From NCBI RefSeq assembly GCF_019443445.1, contig NZ_CP080378.1, positions 4,898,001 through 4,962,000 of the forward strand: 64,000 nucleotides of DNA. The letters are read 5' to 3'. The notes under the pieces were generated by a model. It saw only the letters and a program-made list of their open reading frames with translations, was not told the origin of the DNA and did no database searches. Positions 63,287 to 64,000 of this stretch are shown here, piece by piece (the first letter of the stretch is position 1; every line of letters begins with the position of its first letter). The stretch comes from Massilia sp. PAMC28688. GTDB lineage: Bacteria; Pseudomonadota; Gammaproteobacteria; Burkholderiales; Burkholderiaceae_D. Made by a program: the position numbers and the translations under genes.

Positions 63287-63319
63287 AAAAAAAAGGGGTT
63301 TCCCCTATGAGAAACCCCT
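63287..63319 (-). terminator. Terminator after the Prc-type protease
   Basis: The stem AGGGGTTTC/GAAACCCCT with an 8-nt loop, followed on the minus strand by T8, lies 67 nt after the protease stop. Confidence 0.88.
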
Positions 63320-63385
63320 CTTTCTGCAGAGCCCGTCTGCAATCACCCAGCGCAAGCTGTGTGATATCTACAACAACATTTTTTG

Positions 63386-64000
63386 CTACCGGGCCTTATT
63401 ATTCATATAAGGCATCAGGCGCAGCGCGAGCCGGTTGTCGGTCTTGACCATGTCCACCGCATCGGCCAATACATTGGCCGCTTCCTGCAGCATCACATCC
63501 TTGGCTTCCTTGGCCGCCTTTTCCGCAGCCAGCTCGGCCGCCAGGTTGCGCTCGTCTGCCTGCAGGCCGTCGTCCTGTCGCGCCTTGGCAGCGGCGACCT
63601 TGGCGCGGGCGCTGTCACCGGCAACGGCAGCCTGGGCATTCAGGCGCTGCTCGCGGGCCTTGTCACGCGCTTCCTGGGCATCACGCTCCTTGCGGCGCAC
63701 GGCTTCATTGAGCGATACCGAGTTTTCCTTGCGCAACTTGCGGAACATGGCCAGGTCTTCCTGCAGGTACTGGAAGTCCTTGTCCTTGGCAATGCGTGCC
63801 TCGTGCTTTTTCTGCAGCGGGGCAATGAGCTCCGTCAAGTCGCCGGCCGGAACAAACACGGCCGGCTTGATGACCGTGTACGGCAGCGCATTGTCATAGC
63901 TGGATTCGCCAAAGTTTTCCATGTCCGACATGACCGGCAACTTGATGTCGGGCGTCACGCCGCGCAGCTGGGTCGTGCCGCCGTTGATGCGGAAGAACTG
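63386..64000 (-). CDS. Carboxy-terminal processing protease (Prc/S41), C-terminal part
   Basis: The frame continues past the window end. It reads FFRINGGTTQLRGVTPDIKLP, the conserved end of the S41 catalytic core, then a Lys/Glu/Ala-rich coiled region (about 130 residues) typical of the DUF3340 tail of tail-specific proteases. The catalytic Ser/Lys lie beyond the window. It probably trims periplasmic proteins such as PBP3 or Spr homologues. Confidence 0.85.
   Translation of the reverse strand, partial: QFFRINGGTTQLRGVTPDIKLPVMSDMENFGESSYDNALPYTVIKPAVFVPAGDLTELIAPLQKKHEARIAKDKDFQYLQEDLAMFRKLRKENSVSLNEAVRRKERDAQEARDKAREQRLNAQAAVAGDSARAKVAAAKARQDDGLQADERNLAAELAAEKAAKEAKDVMLQEAANVLADAVDMVKTDNRLALRLMPYMNNKAR

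Noticed and set aside
1..64000. CRISPR array, prophage, integron or tRNA genes
   Set aside because: No regularly spaced direct repeats, no phage structural or integrase genes, and no cloverleaf-like sequence were found in the intergenic gaps.

Overview
The window reads as chromosomal DNA of a GC-rich betaproteobacterium, most likely Oxalobacteraceae (Massilia/Duganella-like). This is inferred from gene content: PHA synthase with PhaR, a full MSHA pilus locus, two PEP-CTERM proteins, a POT and an OPT peptide transporter, and bamD divergent from rluD-pgeF. The species cannot be fixed from the sequence alone. No tRNA, rRNA, CRISPR array or prophage was seen. The only clear mobile element is a group II intron.

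Layout. 1-5.4 kb: tail of a catalase-like gene, ppnN, a POT transporter, a LysR regulator and a divergent NAD-dependent epimerase. 5.36-7.22 kb: a group II intron inserted between the epimerase stop codon and its terminator. 7.2-13.9 kb: an OPT transporter, PBP1A, a PP2C phosphatase and a convergent kinase-like protein that lacks key catalytic residues. 13.9-25.2 kb: 5'-nucleotidase, mfd-serB, a GNAT acetyltransferase, a PepA-type PEP-CTERM protein behind a good sigma-54 promoter match, a small lipoprotein, DUF72, trxC, metC and rimO. 25.3-34.4 kb: phaR, phaC, a small membrane protein, pgeF-rluD, bamD, yaaA, an orphan PIN protein, an aminotransferase and a degenerate HD-GYP protein.

34.4-50.1 kb is a 16-gene minus-strand MSHA type IV pilus locus in the order E-G-pilin-A-C-D-O-P-Q then I-(PilN)-J-K-L-M-N. 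Most genes overlap by about 4 nt. The breaks are a hairpin behind the major pilin and a 122-nt gap that holds a long inverted repeat and a candidate internal promoter. MshE carries two c-di-GMP-binding MshEN motifs. A degenerate HD-GYP gene lies beside the locus, and a REC-GGDEF diguanylate cyclase is coupled to a BarA-like hybrid kinase about 8 kb away. A c-di-GMP theme therefore runs through this half of the window.

50.3-64 kb: a histidine phosphatase, the RNA 2'-phosphotransferase KptA, a kinase/acyl-CoA dehydrogenase pair resembling LvaA/LvaC or ACAD10/11, the hybrid kinase and GGDEF regulator, a four-gene acyl-CoA dehydrogenase/MaoC operon behind a near-consensus sigma-70 promoter, a second PEP-CTERM protein, and the C-terminal part of a Prc-type protease cut by the window end. 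Most of the sequence is ordinary chromosome. The most unusual items are the intron insertion site, the phosphatase/pseudokinase pair, the sigma-54-driven PEP-CTERM gene, the MSHA locus arrangement and the kinase/dehydrogenase pair.
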